From DATCLS01 sp035296625 (GTDB lineage Bacteria > Actinomycetota > Acidimicrobiia > Acidimicrobiales > VFJN01), in the NCBI GenBank assembly GCA_035296625.1, contig DATHAO010000017.1, forward strand, positions 1 to 32,673: DNA of 32,673 nt, in the 5' to 3' direction. Of this stretch, positions 11,158 to 19,149 are shown in pieces. The notes beneath the pieces were generated by a model. The model was not told the DNA's origin and made no database searches. It saw nothing but the letters and a program-made list of their open reading frames with translations. Made by a program: the position numbers and the translations under genes. Numbering within the stretch: the first letter of the stretch is position 1; every line of letters begins with the position of its first letter.

Positions 11158-13977
11158 GTGGGAGACTGCCCGCTGGTGGAGGGCCACACACGGGCAGGTT
11201 CGGCACCCGGGCAGGCCGGGGCGGCCAGATTCGTCGGTCGCGCCGACGAACTCGAGGCCTTCGATCGCGCCCTGGCACAGGCGAGCGACGGGCGTCCGAC
11301 GGTCGTGTTGATCGTCGGGGAGGCCGGCATGGGAAAGACCAAGCTCGTGCAGGAGACGCTGCGCGACCGCGACGTGCTCGTGGCGACCGCCGCCGGCGAT
11401 CCGGTCGAGGCCGACCTCGATTACGGGCTGGTCGATCAGCTGCTGCGCGATTCACGGCTCGACGCCGACACGGTCGGGGCCACGCTGCCCGGCGAGGGCA
11501 CCGACCCGCTCGAGGCCGGCGCCGCGCTGCTACGCCTGGTCGACGGCCTGCAACTGGGCCTGCCGCTCGTGGTCGCGATCGACGACGCCCACTGGGCCGA
11601 CCGGCCGTCGCTCGACGCCCTCACCTTCGCCGCCCGCCGGCTGCGGGCCGACCGCGTGCTGCTGTGCGTCGCGACCCGGCCCGAGGGCGTCGACCGCCTG
11701 CCCCGGGGCCTGATGCGCCTGGTCGACACCGGGGGTGTGCGCATCGACCTCGGTCCGCTCGACGCCGCCGCCGTGCGCGAGCTGGCCCGCCACACGGCGG
11801 GGCGGCCCATCGCGGCCGGGGCCGCCGAGCGCCTGCGCGCCCACACGGCCGGCAACCCGCTGCACCTGCGGGCGCTGCTGCGCGAGCTGACGCCCGAGGC
11901 CCTGGATCGCACCGGGCCGCTGCCGGCGCCCCGCTCCTACGCCACGCTCGTGCTCGGCCGGCTGGCGGCGTGCAGCGACGCCGCCCAGCGCCTGGTGGCG
12001 GCGCTCGCCATCCTCGGTCCCCGGGCCCCGCTCGCCACGGTGGCGGCCACCGCAGGCCTCGACGACCCGCTCGAACCGCTCGACGAGGTCGTCGACCAGC
12101 GGCTGGTCGAGCTCGTCGAGCAGCTCGGTGACCGCTCGATCGCGTTCACCCACCCACTCGTGCAGGCCGCCGTGTTCGACGACCTGGCGCCCTCGCGGCG
12201 GGCGGCGCTGCACCGGGCGGCCGGCGCCGTCGTGTCCGGTCCCGCCGGGCTGCGGCATCGGCTGGCGGGATGTCCGGGCTTCGACGAGCACCTGGCCGGC
12301 GAGGCGGCCGACGTGGCCGCCGCCGAGGCTCGCCGTGGGGCCCATGCCTCCGCCGCCCGGCTGTGGATGGAGGCCGCCCGGCTGGCCCCCGACACCGACC
12401 GCCGCGACGAGGCCGTCCTCACCGCCATCGACCAGATGCTGCTGGCCGGCGACATGGCCGGAGCCCGCGAGCGCCGCCACGTCGTCGACAGCGCCACGGT
12501 CAGCCCTCTGCGCTTGTTCCTGCAGGGCCGCCTGGCGTACGTGCTCGGGCCCCGCGCCGAGGCCGCGCGGCTGCTCGAGCAGACGTGGTCCGCCGTGGTG
12601 GGCTCCGACGGCGAGCCCGAGGACCCCGTGCTCGCCGGCCGCACGGCCGCCCTGCTCGCGACGTGCGCGGTCGACCGGGCCGACGGGGAGACCGGCCTGC
12701 AGTGGGCCCGCCGGGCGCTCGTGCTCGCACGGGCGGCCGCCGCCGACTGCAACCACGGGCACATGCTGGCCATGTCGAGCGCGCTCGTGGGTCGGGTGCG
12801 CGAGGGCATCGCCGAGCTGAGCGCGGCGCTGGCCGATCCCCCCGACAACGCGGGGGCCGTCGCCGACCTGCGCCTCGGGCGGGGCGTGCTGCGCCTGTGG
12901 GCCCACGACGTCGCGGGCGCCGGTGACGACCTGGCCGCCTGCCTCGCGGCGTGGGGGTCGGGCGCCACGTTCGTGTCGCGCGAGACGGCCCGCTTCTTCC
13001 TCGCCGAACTGCACTACCGCGCCGGCCGCTGGGACGACGCCCTGGTGACGGCGGAGGTGGCGGCATCCATCGTGGACGAGACCGACCAGCTGTGGCTGGC
13101 CGCGTTCTCGCACGCCGTGGCCGTCCACCCGCTGGCCGGCCGCGGCGAGTGGACCCGGGCGTCGGCGCACCTGGCCGCCGCCCGCGCCGCCGCGAAGGAG
13201 ATGGCGGGCGGGGCCGCGGGGTTGTGGACGCTGCTCGCCAGCATCCGCCTCGCCGAGTCGCAGGCGGACCACGCCCGGGTCGTGGCGGGCGGCGACGTGC
13301 TGATCCGCCACCAGGCCCCGGCCGTCGACGAGGGCATCGCCCCGTGGCGGGGCGGGTACGTCGAGGCGCTGCTGGCCGTCGGCCGCCCGGCCGACGCCCG
13401 CGTGGTGGGCGACCGGCTCGTCGACGACACGGCGGGCACCGACAGCGCCCTCGTTCGGGCCGAGGTGGCCCGGGCCCGGGTGGCGCTCGCGCTGGCCGCC
13501 GGCGACGACGACGCGCTGGAGGCGGCCGCCGCCGAGGGGCTGGCCGGCGACCCCACGGCCCCCGGACCCTTCGCCCGGGCCCGTCTGGAGCTGGCGGTCG
13601 GTCGGGCGTGGCGCCAGCGGGGCGACCGCCGGCGCGGCGTCGAGCTGCTCGACGCCGCCCGGGCGCGCTTCGCCGACCTCCGGGCCATGCCCTGGACCGA
13701 CCGGACCGACCAGGAGCTGGCCGCCACCGGCCTGCGAGCCGCCGGGCGCCGTTCCGCTACGGGCGCCGAGCTGACCGCGCAGGAGCAGGCCGTCTGCCAC
13801 CTGGTGGCCAAGGGCCGCACGAACCGCGAGACGGCCGCCGAGCTGTACCTCAGCGTCAAGACCGTCGAGCACCACCTGAGCCGGGCCTACGCCAAGCTCG
13901 GCGTGCGGTCGCGCACCGCGCTCGGCCGGGCACTGACCTCCGACCAGCGACGCGAGAGCCTGGCCGGCACCCCCTGA
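11158..13977 (+). CDS. LAL-type LuxR-family transcriptional regulator (third of three)
   Basis: 939-residue regulator. Walker A is GEAGMGKT (54-61), Walker B is LVVAIDDAHW (137-146), and AHTAGNPLHLRALL lies near 222. A long alanine-rich helical region follows, and the LuxR HTH is at 871-939 (ELTAQEQAVCHL ... TNRETAAELYLSVKTVEHHLSRAYAKLGVRSRTAL). It is clearly paralogous to 4938-7661 along its whole length. The start is uncertain. GTG 11158 gives the full frame, but GTG 11176 leaves a more usual lead into FVGRADELEAF and has GAGACT 8 nt upstream. An imperfect 17-bp dyad (11140-11156) just before 11158 may be an operator. The gap after the second regulator is only 72 bases, so read-through is possible. 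Confidence 0.9.
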   Translation: MGDCPLVEGHTRAGSAPGQAGAARFVGRADELEAFDRALAQASDGRPTVVLIVGEAGMGKTKLVQETLRDRDVLVATAAGDPVEADLDYGLVDQLLRDSRLDADTVGATLPGEGTDPLEAGAALLRLVDGLQLGLPLVVAIDDAHWADRPSLDALTFAARRLRADRVLLCVATRPEGVDRLPRGLMRLVDTGGVRIDLGPLDAAAVRELARHTAGRPIAAGAAERLRAHTAGNPLHLRALLRELTPEALDRTGPLPAPRSYATLVLGRLAACSDAAQRLVAALAILGPRAPLATVAATAGLDDPLEPLDEVVDQRLVELVEQLGDRSIAFTHPLVQAAVFDDLAPSRRAALHRAAGAVVSGPAGLRHRLAGCPGFDEHLAGEAADVAAAEARRGAHASAARLWMEAARLAPDTDRRDEAVLTAIDQMLLAGDMAGARERRHVVDSATVSPLRLFLQGRLAYVLGPRAEAARLLEQTWSAVVGSDGEPEDPVLAGRTAALLATCAVDRADGETGLQWARRALVLARAAAADCNHGHMLAMSSALVGRVREGIAELSAALADPPDNAGAVADLRLGRGVLRLWAHDVAGAGDDLAACLAAWGSGATFVSRETARFFLAELHYRAGRWDDALVTAEVAASIVDETDQLWLAAFSHAVAVHPLAGRGEWTRASAHLAAARAAAKEMAGGAAGLWTLLASIRLAESQADHARVVAGGDVLIRHQAPAVDEGIAPWRGGYVEALLAVGRPADARVVGDRLVDDTAGTDSALVRAEVARARVALALAAGDDDALEAAAAEGLAGDPTAPGPFARARLELAVGRAWRQRGDRRRGVELLDAARARFADLRAMPWTDRTDQELAATGLRAAGRRSATGAELTAQEQAVCHLVAKGRTNRETAAELYLSVKTVEHHLSRAYAKLGVRSRTALGRALTSDQRRESLAGTP

Positions 13978-14062
13978 TCGCGGGCCGCCAGGCCGGTCCC
14001 CTTCGGTAACGACGCCGTCCCTGACCTGGGCGTAGTGGTCCCGGAGGGGGAACCAGGGACGC

Positions 14063-14082
14063 CATCGGGGGATCCCCCGATG
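14063..14082. promoter_or_regulatory. Perfect 20-bp palindrome (candidate operator)
   Basis: CATCGGGGGATCCCCCGATG equals its own reverse complement over all 20 bases. It lies 85 nt after the third LuxR stop and ends at the -35 position (TGCGAC, 14081-14086) of the promoter proposed for 14116-14286. That fits a regulator-binding site; a terminator hairpin for the LuxR gene is the alternative. A weaker inverted repeat (CGTCCCTG 14016-14023, CAGGGACG 14054-14061) lies just upstream. Confidence 0.55.
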
Positions 14083-14103
14083 CGACCTGCGGCGACCGCG
14101 GGG

Positions 14104-14109
14104 CATCGT
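14104..14109 (+). promoter_or_regulatory. Candidate -10 box of small gene 14116-14286
   Basis: CATCGT ends 6 nt before GTG 14116, with TGCGAC (14081-14086) 17 nt upstream. The spacing to the start codon matches the other leaderless candidates in the window. Confidence 0.4.
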
Positions 14110-14115
14110 GGCGTC

Positions 14116-14286
14116 GTGCGGCAGTTCCTCGTGAAGATCGGTCGGGACGACGACGACAGGGTGTGCGGGACCGTGGCCCGGAACGGCCAGGTCCCCGCGC
14201 ACTTCTGCGGATGGCTCGAGTTGCTCGGTCTCCTCGAGGGCGATGCCGAGGCGGTGGACACCATGGAGAAAGGCGCGGACAGATGA
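14116..14286 (+). CDS. Small hypothetical protein (56 aa), upstream gene of a coupled pair
   Basis: From GTG 14116 the product begins VRQFLVKIGRDDDDRVCGTV and ends with a Trp/Leu-rich helix (FCGWLELLGLLEG) and a charged tail. The pattern suggests two short beta-strands and an amphipathic helix, a compact cytosolic domain. No family name is assigned. Evidence for coding: about 90% G or C at third positions, a -10-like box at the right distance, and an ATGA overlap with the next ORF. In-frame ATG 14080 is less likely because it lies inside the 20-bp palindrome. Two cysteines are present, but too few for a typical zinc site. Confidence 0.55.
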   Translation: MRQFLVKIGRDDDDRVCGTVARNGQVPAHFCGWLELLGLLEGDAEAVDTMEKGADR

Positions 14287-14522
14287 GCAAGCCCGAGATG
14301 AAGAGCTTCGTCGCAAAGCTGTCGGGGACCGTGGACCGGGTCGTCGGTTCTGCGGACGGTGCCGCCAGGGTCCGTCGACCACCCCATCGCCGGCGACTCG
14401 CGAGCACCGACGTGGTCTACGTGACGGCCTCCGGTGCCACGCTGATCGCCGCGGCGCCCAGCGGCCGCCCCGTCCGCCGCCTGCGCTCGACGGTGGCCTG
14501 GCGTCCCGCCGTCACCGGCTGA
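14283..14522 (+). CDS. Small hypothetical protein (79 aa), downstream gene of a coupled pair
   Basis: ATG 14283 overlaps the TGA of the previous gene (ATGA), the classic sign of translational coupling. The product starts MSKPEMKSFVAKLSGTVDRV (helical), has an Arg-rich middle (RVRRPPHRRRL), a beta-type stretch (TDVVYVTASGATLIAAA) and a basic end; it is strongly positive overall. No family is recognised. Third positions are roughly 85% G or C, slightly below the core genes. No transmembrane segment is obvious. If real it is made together with the 56-residue protein, perhaps as partners. It lies about 200 bases upstream of mreB, on the same strand but beyond a separate palindrome. Confidence 0.5.
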   Translation: MSKPEMKSFVAKLSGTVDRVVGSADGAARVRRPPHRRRLASTDVVYVTASGATLIAAAPSGRPVRRLRSTVAWRPAVTG

Positions 14523-14558
14523 GCGCCGGCCCGGAACGCCCCTCGGCGGTCCGCAGTA

Positions 14559-14572
14559 CGGGCACGTGCCCG
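14559..14572. promoter_or_regulatory. 14-bp palindrome upstream of mreB
   Basis: CGGGCACGTGCCCG is perfectly palindromic. It begins 37 nt after the preceding small gene and lies about 100 bp upstream of the probable mreB -10 box. It could be an operator or a terminator of the small gene pair. Confidence 0.35.
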
Positions 14573-14655
14573 GGCAGTGATCGCGCCGTCGGCGTGGCGC
14601 CGGGCGGCGACGGGCTTCGTGACGGTTTCGGAACACCCGCAGAGGGTGGCCCAAC

Positions 14656-14678
14656 CCCCGGTCGGGGATCGGTAACCT
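14656..14678 (+). promoter_or_regulatory. Probable mreB promoter with adjacent dyad
   Basis: TAACCT (14673-14678) is a good -10 match, about 45 nt before the mreB ATG. The dyad CCCCG-GT-CGGGG (14656-14667) occupies the spacer just upstream, a place where a bound protein would affect RNA polymerase. No clear -35 is seen. Confidence 0.45.
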
Positions 14679-14723
14679 ACGCAGGCCCCACTCGCGCCCC
14701 GGAATCCGGAGGGCACGGCGCGC

Positions 14724-15761
14724 ATGTCAGACAGCATCTTCTCCTCGCTCATGGGGCGAGACATGGCCGTCGATCTCGGCACGGCCAACACCGTGGTATA
14801 CGTGCGCGGCAAGGGCATCGTCCTGAACGAACCCTCGGTCGTCGCGGTCAACGTCCGCGACGGCCGGCCGGTTGCCGTGGGCAGCGAGGCCAAGCGCATG
14901 ATCGGGCGCACGCCCAGCAGCATCGAGGCCATCCGCCCCCTGAAGGACGGCGTCATCGCGGACTTCGAGATCTGCGAGAAGATGCTGCGCTTTTTCATCC
15001 AGAAGGCGCACAACCGCCGCTGGGGCAAGCCCCGCATGGTGATCTGCGTGCCCTCGGGCATCACCGGGGTCGAGCAGCGGGCCGTGCAGGAGGCCGCCGA
15101 GTATGCAGGCGCCCGCAAGCCGGCCTACATCATCGAGGAGCCTATGGCCGCGGCCATCGGCGCCGGGCTGCCGGTGCAGGAGCCGACCGGAAACATGATC
15201 GTCGACATCGGCGGCGGCACCAGCGAGGTCGCGGTGATCTCGCTCGGCGGCATCGTGACCAGCCAGTCGGTGCGGGTCGCGGGTGACGAGCTCGACGCCG
15301 CCATCGTCAGCTTCGTGAAGAAGGAATACGGCCTGGCGATCGGCGACCGCACCGCCGAAGAGGTCAAGATCGCCCTCGGCTCGGCCTGGCCCCTCCTCGA
15401 GGAGGTCAACGCCGAGATCCGCGGCCGCGATCTCATGACCGGTCTCCCGAAGACGATCGTCACCACCACCGAAGAGGTGCGCCTGGCCATCGAGGAACCG
15501 GTCTCGGCCATCGTCGACGCGGTGAAGGTCACGCTCGACAAGACCCCGCCCGAGCTCGCGGCCGACATCATGGACAAAGGCATCACGCTCGCCGGCGGCG
15601 GTGCGCTGCTCAACGGCCTCGACGCCCGCCTCCACCACGAGACGGGCATGCCGATCATCGTCTGCCCCAACCCGCTGCACGCGGTGGCGATCGGCTCGGG
15701 CCAGTCCCTGGAAGAGTTCGACGCCCTCAAGAGCGTCCTGTTCTCGTCGTCCGGGCACTAA
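14724..15761 (+). CDS. mreB: Rod shape-determining protein MreB
   Basis: Bacterial actin that forms membrane-associated filaments and directs lateral cell-wall synthesis. The 345 residues are the normal length. The actin-fold nucleotide motifs are present: DLGTANT (17-23, phosphate 1), DIGGGTSEVAV (161-171, phosphate 2) and the adenosine motif LAGGGALLNGL (289-299). The start ATG 14724 has GGAGGG (14708-14713) 10 nt upstream. It is the first gene of a mreB-mreC-mreD-PBP2-rodA operon with gaps of 18 bases or less. Its presence argues for a rod-shaped organism. The promoter region carries dyads, and the genes just upstream are accessory, so control may differ from relatives in which ndk adjoins mreB. 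Confidence 0.98.
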   Translation: MSDSIFSSLMGRDMAVDLGTANTVVYVRGKGIVLNEPSVVAVNVRDGRPVAVGSEAKRMIGRTPSSIEAIRPLKDGVIADFEICEKMLRFFIQKAHNRRWGKPRMVICVPSGITGVEQRAVQEAAEYAGARKPAYIIEEPMAAAIGAGLPVQEPTGNMIVDIGGGTSEVAVISLGGIVTSQSVRVAGDELDAAIVSFVKKEYGLAIGDRTAEEVKIALGSAWPLLEEVNAEIRGRDLMTGLPKTIVTTTEEVRLAIEEPVSAIVDAVKVTLDKTPPELAADIMDKGITLAGGGALLNGLDARLHHETGMPIIVCPNPLHAVAIGSGQSLEEFDALKSVLFSSSGH

Positions 15762-15779
15762 GGCGCGGGCTCCAGCTCC

Positions 15780-16610
15780 TTGGCCATCTCCCGCCCCACC
15801 GGCTCCCGGACCCGGCTCGTCGTCCTGCTGCTCGCCTCGGTCACGCTGCTGACCTTCGGCGTGCGCGACGTGCCGGTCATCCGCGACGTCCGCGAGGGGG
15901 TGGGCACGGTCGTCGATCCGGTCGTGGGGGCCGTGCAGGCCGCGGCCCGGCCGTTGGGCAACGCCTGGAACGGCATCACCGACTACGGCAACCTCGAGGA
16001 CGAGAACGCCGAGCTGCGCGACCGCCTGGCGCAGCTCGAGGGAGACCGCGTGGCCGCCACCGACGCGGAGACGCAGTTCGCCGAGCTGTCGCGCTCGGTC
16101 GACCTGCCCTACGTGGGCGACGTGCCCACCGTGGCCGCCCGGGTGTCGTCCGGCCCCCGCTCGAACTTCTCCCACGCCGTCGAGATCGACAAGGGGACCG
16201 ACGACGGCATCGCCGTCGGCATGCCGGTCGCCACCGGCGGCGGCCTGGTGGGCCGGGTCAGCCGGGCGAGCGGATCCACGGCCACCGTCGAGCTGCTGTC
16301 CGATCCCGAGTTCCGGGTGGGCGTGCGCCTGGCCGAGGGCGGCGAGCTGGGCACGGCGCGCGGCCAGGGTCGGGGCGAGCCGCTCGCCGTCGACACCGGC
16401 ATCGACCCCGACACCGAGGTGGCCGAGGGCACCGGGCTCGTGACGAGCGGCGTCGACCGCAGCGCCTACCCGGCCGGCATCCCCGTCGGGGAGGTGACCA
16501 AGACCCGCGAGGGATCGGGCGGCCTGGCCCTCGACCTGGTCGTCGAACCGCTCGTCGACGTCGACAGCCTGTCCTACGTCACCGTTCTGCAGTGGACCGG
16601 CGACGAGTGA
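15780..16610 (+). CDS. mreC: Rod shape-determining protein MreC
   Basis: Bitopic membrane protein that links MreB filaments to PBP2 and RodA. 276 residues: a short basic cytoplasmic start, one transmembrane helix (about 11-27), a coiled coil (NLEDENAELRDRLAQLEG, 70-87, and beyond) and a beta-rich periplasmic-side MreC domain containing VGRVSRASGSTATVELLSDP. TTG 15780 is taken as the start because no ATG or GTG precedes the membrane segment in this frame; the first downstream GTG would remove it. No strong Shine-Dalgarno site is visible, so coupling to mreB 18 bases upstream is likely. The end overlaps mreD as GTGA. Confidence 0.93.
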   Translation: MAISRPTGSRTRLVVLLLASVTLLTFGVRDVPVIRDVREGVGTVVDPVVGAVQAAARPLGNAWNGITDYGNLEDENAELRDRLAQLEGDRVAATDAETQFAELSRSVDLPYVGDVPTVAARVSSGPRSNFSHAVEIDKGTDDGIAVGMPVATGGGLVGRVSRASGSTATVELLSDPEFRVGVRLAEGGELGTARGQGRGEPLAVDTGIDPDTEVAEGTGLVTSGVDRSAYPAGIPVGEVTKTREGSGGLALDLVVEPLVDVDSLSYVTVLQWTGDE

Positions 16611-17140
16611 GGCCTCGCCGGCGCTTCGTCCTCGCCAAGACCGTCCTCGTGCTGATCGGCGCGCTGCTGCTCCAGATCGGGGCTGTCGCCGACCTGCGCC
16701 TGCTCGGCGCCACCGGCGACCTGTTGCTCCTGCTCGCCGTGGCCGCCGGATGGGTCGACGGCCCCGACCGCGGGCTGTCCTGGGGCTTCGCCGCTGGCCT
16801 GGCCTACGACCTCGTGCTCGACACGCCCTTCGGCCTGTCCGCCCTCACCTACGCCGTGGTCGGCTACGCCGTCGGTCTCGTCAGCGTGGCCCTCAGCCGC
16901 CCGGCGGGCTGGTGGCCGGTCAGCATCGCGGCCCTGGCCGGCGTGCTCGCCACCGGGATCTACGCCGGCGTCGGCCACCTCGTGGGCGTGCCGTACCCGT
17001 TCGGTGATCTGCCGCCCGTCGCGCTGGTCGTCGCGGCCTGGAACGCCGTGCTGATCCTGCCGGTGATGCGCCTGATGCGCCGGCTGGTCGGCGCTCAGAA
17101 GCCCGACCGCATCGCGCTGGTGCTCGGGGGCCGGCGGTGA
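16607..17140 (+). CDS. mreD: Rod shape-determining protein MreD
   Basis: Integral membrane component of the elongasome. 177 residues, mostly hydrophobic, with five or six predicted transmembrane helices (for example 8-27, 79-97, 103-123, 138-157) and a basic N-terminus (RPRRRF). Sequence conservation in this family is low, so identification rests on topology, length and its place between mreC and PBP2. GTG 16607 is chosen for the 4-bp GTGA overlap with mreC; a slightly longer in-frame start at 16592 would overlap more and is less likely. Its own TGA overlaps the PBP2 start in the same way. Confidence 0.9.
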   Translation: MRPRRRFVLAKTVLVLIGALLLQIGAVADLRLLGATGDLLLLLAVAAGWVDGPDRGLSWGFAAGLAYDLVLDTPFGLSALTYAVVGYAVGLVSVALSRPAGWWPVSIAALAGVLATGIYAGVGHLVGVPYPFGDLPPVALVVAAWNAVLILPVMRLMRRLVGAQKPDRIALVLGGRR

Positions 17141-19134
17141 GCAACACCGACGCTCCCCGCCTGCGCCTGTCGATCCTCGCCGTCGTGGCTATCGCGCTGT
17201 TCGCCTCGCTGTTCGCCCGCCTCTACGACCTGCAGATCGTGGGCTCTCCCGAGTACCAGGTGCAGGCCGAGGCGAACCGGGTGCGCACCGTGCAGGTCGA
17301 GGCGCCCCGGGGCCGGGTGCTCGATCGCAACGGCAAGGTCATCGTCGACAACCGCGTCGCCGTCGTCGTGGCCGTCGACCGCACCGAGTACGAGGACCTC
17401 GACGAGGACCACCAGACGATGCTCGTCGCCCGCCTGTCGCAGGAGCTCACGGCGGCCGGCCAGCCCGTCACCCCCGAGGAGATCGTCGAGCGCCTCGGTG
17501 ACGACCGCTACAGCCGCTACGCCCCGGTGCCGATCGTGCACGACGTCCCCGAGCAGCTGAAGATCTACATCGAGGAGCATCCGGAGGAGTTCCCGGCGGT
17601 CGAGGTCGAGCGCACGGCGGTGCGCGAGTACCCCTACGGCCAGCTCGCCGCCCACATCCTCGGCTACGTCGGCCAGATCAACGAGGACGAGCTGTCCTAC
17701 GTCGAGGCCGTCAAGGGCGACAAGCCCTACACGCTGAACGACCACATCGGGAAGAGCGGCGTCGAGCGCACCTTCGAGCAGTACCTGCGGGGCACGCCGG
17801 GCGAGCGGCGCATCGAGGTGGACGCGAACGGCGACCCTGTACGGGTCATCGAGGAGAGCGCGCCCCGGGCCGGTGACGACCTCGTCCTCGCGGTCGACAT
17901 CGACCTGCAGGCGCTCGCCGAGCAGAAGGTGCGCCAGGGCCTCGAACAGGCCCGCGCCCGCCGGCAGACGGGTGACGAGCCCAACAACGGGGTGACCGGC
18001 TCGGCCGTGGTGCTGGACCCCCGCAACGGCCAGGTCTTCGCGCTGGCGTCGTACCCGACGTTCGCCCCGACGGCCTTCGTCGATGGCATCGACGCCGGCG
18101 AATGGGCCTACCTCAACGACCCGGCCAACCACTACCCGCTGTACAACTGGGCGATCCAGGGTCAGTGGGCGCCGGGGTCCACCTACAAGCTCTTCACCAG
18201 TTACGCGGGCCTCAAGTCCGGCATGCGCGGCATCGACGAGACGTACAACGACCAGGGCGGCTACGCCATCCCCGGGTGCACGGGGGCCAAGTGCTACCGC
18301 CAGAACGCAGGCGGGGCCGCGCACGGCAACGTCGACGTGCGCCGGGCGCTCACCGTGTCGTCGGACGCCTACTACTACAGCCTCGGCGCCCAGTTCTGGA
18401 TCCAGCGCGACAGCTTCGGCGGCGAGACCGCCATGCAGCAGTACCTGCGTCCCTGGGGCATCGGCGACGAGACCGGCATCGCGCTCACCGGCGAGCGCCC
18501 GGGCCGGGTGCCCGACGCCCCCTGGAAGCGCTCGTACTGCGAGTCGATCGGCTGCGGCGACCCCGTCTGGCGGGCGGGCGACAACGTCAACATGGCTGTC
18601 GGCCAGGGTGACGTGCTGGTCACGCCGCTGCAGCTGGCCAACGGCTACGCCACGCTCGCCAACGGCGGCACTCGCTACGTGCCCCTCATCGCCTTGCGCA
18701 CGCTCGACGCCCGCTCCGGCGAGACGACCCACAGCTTCGAGCCCGAGGTTGGCGACACCGTCGACCTGCCGGGCGACATCCGCCAGGCGATCGTCGACGG
18801 ACTCTCCGGCGTCCCGCACCCGGGCGGCACGGCGGCAAGCGCGTTCAGCGGGTTCCCGCTCGACACGTGGCCGGTGGCGGGCAAGACGGGCACCGCCCAG
18901 GTCGACGGCAAGGCCGACACCGCCCTGTTCAGCGCGTTCGGCCCGGTCGCCGACCCGCGCTACCAGGTCACGGTCGTGCTGGAGGAGTCTGGCTTCGGCG
19001 GCACGGCGGCCGCCCCGGTGGCCCGTTCGCTCTTCGACGTGCTGTCCGGCACGGTGCCCAAGCCGGTGGCGGGCCCCGGCGGCGCCATCCCCGACACGGG
19101 CGCACCCCAGCAGGCGGCCGGCACCTATGACTGA
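17137..19134 (+). CDS. mrdA: Penicillin-binding protein 2 (class B, elongation-specific transpeptidase)
   Basis: Cross-links peptidoglycan during cell elongation together with RodA. 665 residues: an N-terminal membrane anchor (about 10-28), a dimerisation/pedestal domain from about residue 55 (APRGRVLDRNG) and a C-terminal transpeptidase. The catalytic motifs are STYK (348-351, nucleophile Ser348), SSD (408-410; SxD is normal for the PBP2 group) and KTG (583-585). Two close cysteine pairs, 381/386 and 468/473, lie in the extracytoplasmic domain and may form disulfides. The tail is Pro/Gly/Ala-rich. GTG 17137 overlaps the mreD stop (GTGA), indicating coupling. rodA begins 15 bases after the stop. 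Confidence 0.95.
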   Translation: MSNTDAPRLRLSILAVVAIALFASLFARLYDLQIVGSPEYQVQAEANRVRTVQVEAPRGRVLDRNGKVIVDNRVAVVVAVDRTEYEDLDEDHQTMLVARLSQELTAAGQPVTPEEIVERLGDDRYSRYAPVPIVHDVPEQLKIYIEEHPEEFPAVEVERTAVREYPYGQLAAHILGYVGQINEDELSYVEAVKGDKPYTLNDHIGKSGVERTFEQYLRGTPGERRIEVDANGDPVRVIEESAPRAGDDLVLAVDIDLQALAEQKVRQGLEQARARRQTGDEPNNGVTGSAVVLDPRNGQVFALASYPTFAPTAFVDGIDAGEWAYLNDPANHYPLYNWAIQGQWAPGSTYKLFTSYAGLKSGMRGIDETYNDQGGYAIPGCTGAKCYRQNAGGAAHGNVDVRRALTVSSDAYYYSLGAQFWIQRDSFGGETAMQQYLRPWGIGDETGIALTGERPGRVPDAPWKRSYCESIGCGDPVWRAGDNVNMAVGQGDVLVTPLQLANGYATLANGGTRYVPLIALRTLDARSGETTHSFEPEVGDTVDLPGDIRQAIVDGLSGVPHPGGTAASAFSGFPLDTWPVAGKTGTAQVDGKADTALFSAFGPVADPRYQVTVVLEESGFGGTAAAPVARSLFDVLSGTVPKPVAGPGGAIPDTGAPQQAAGTYD

Positions 19135-19149
19135 TCCCGGCGGCCGCTG

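Noticed and set aside
11152..11161. 10-bp palindrome CCACCGGTGG at the third LuxR start
   Set aside because: Palindromes of this length are frequent by chance in sequence of this GC content.
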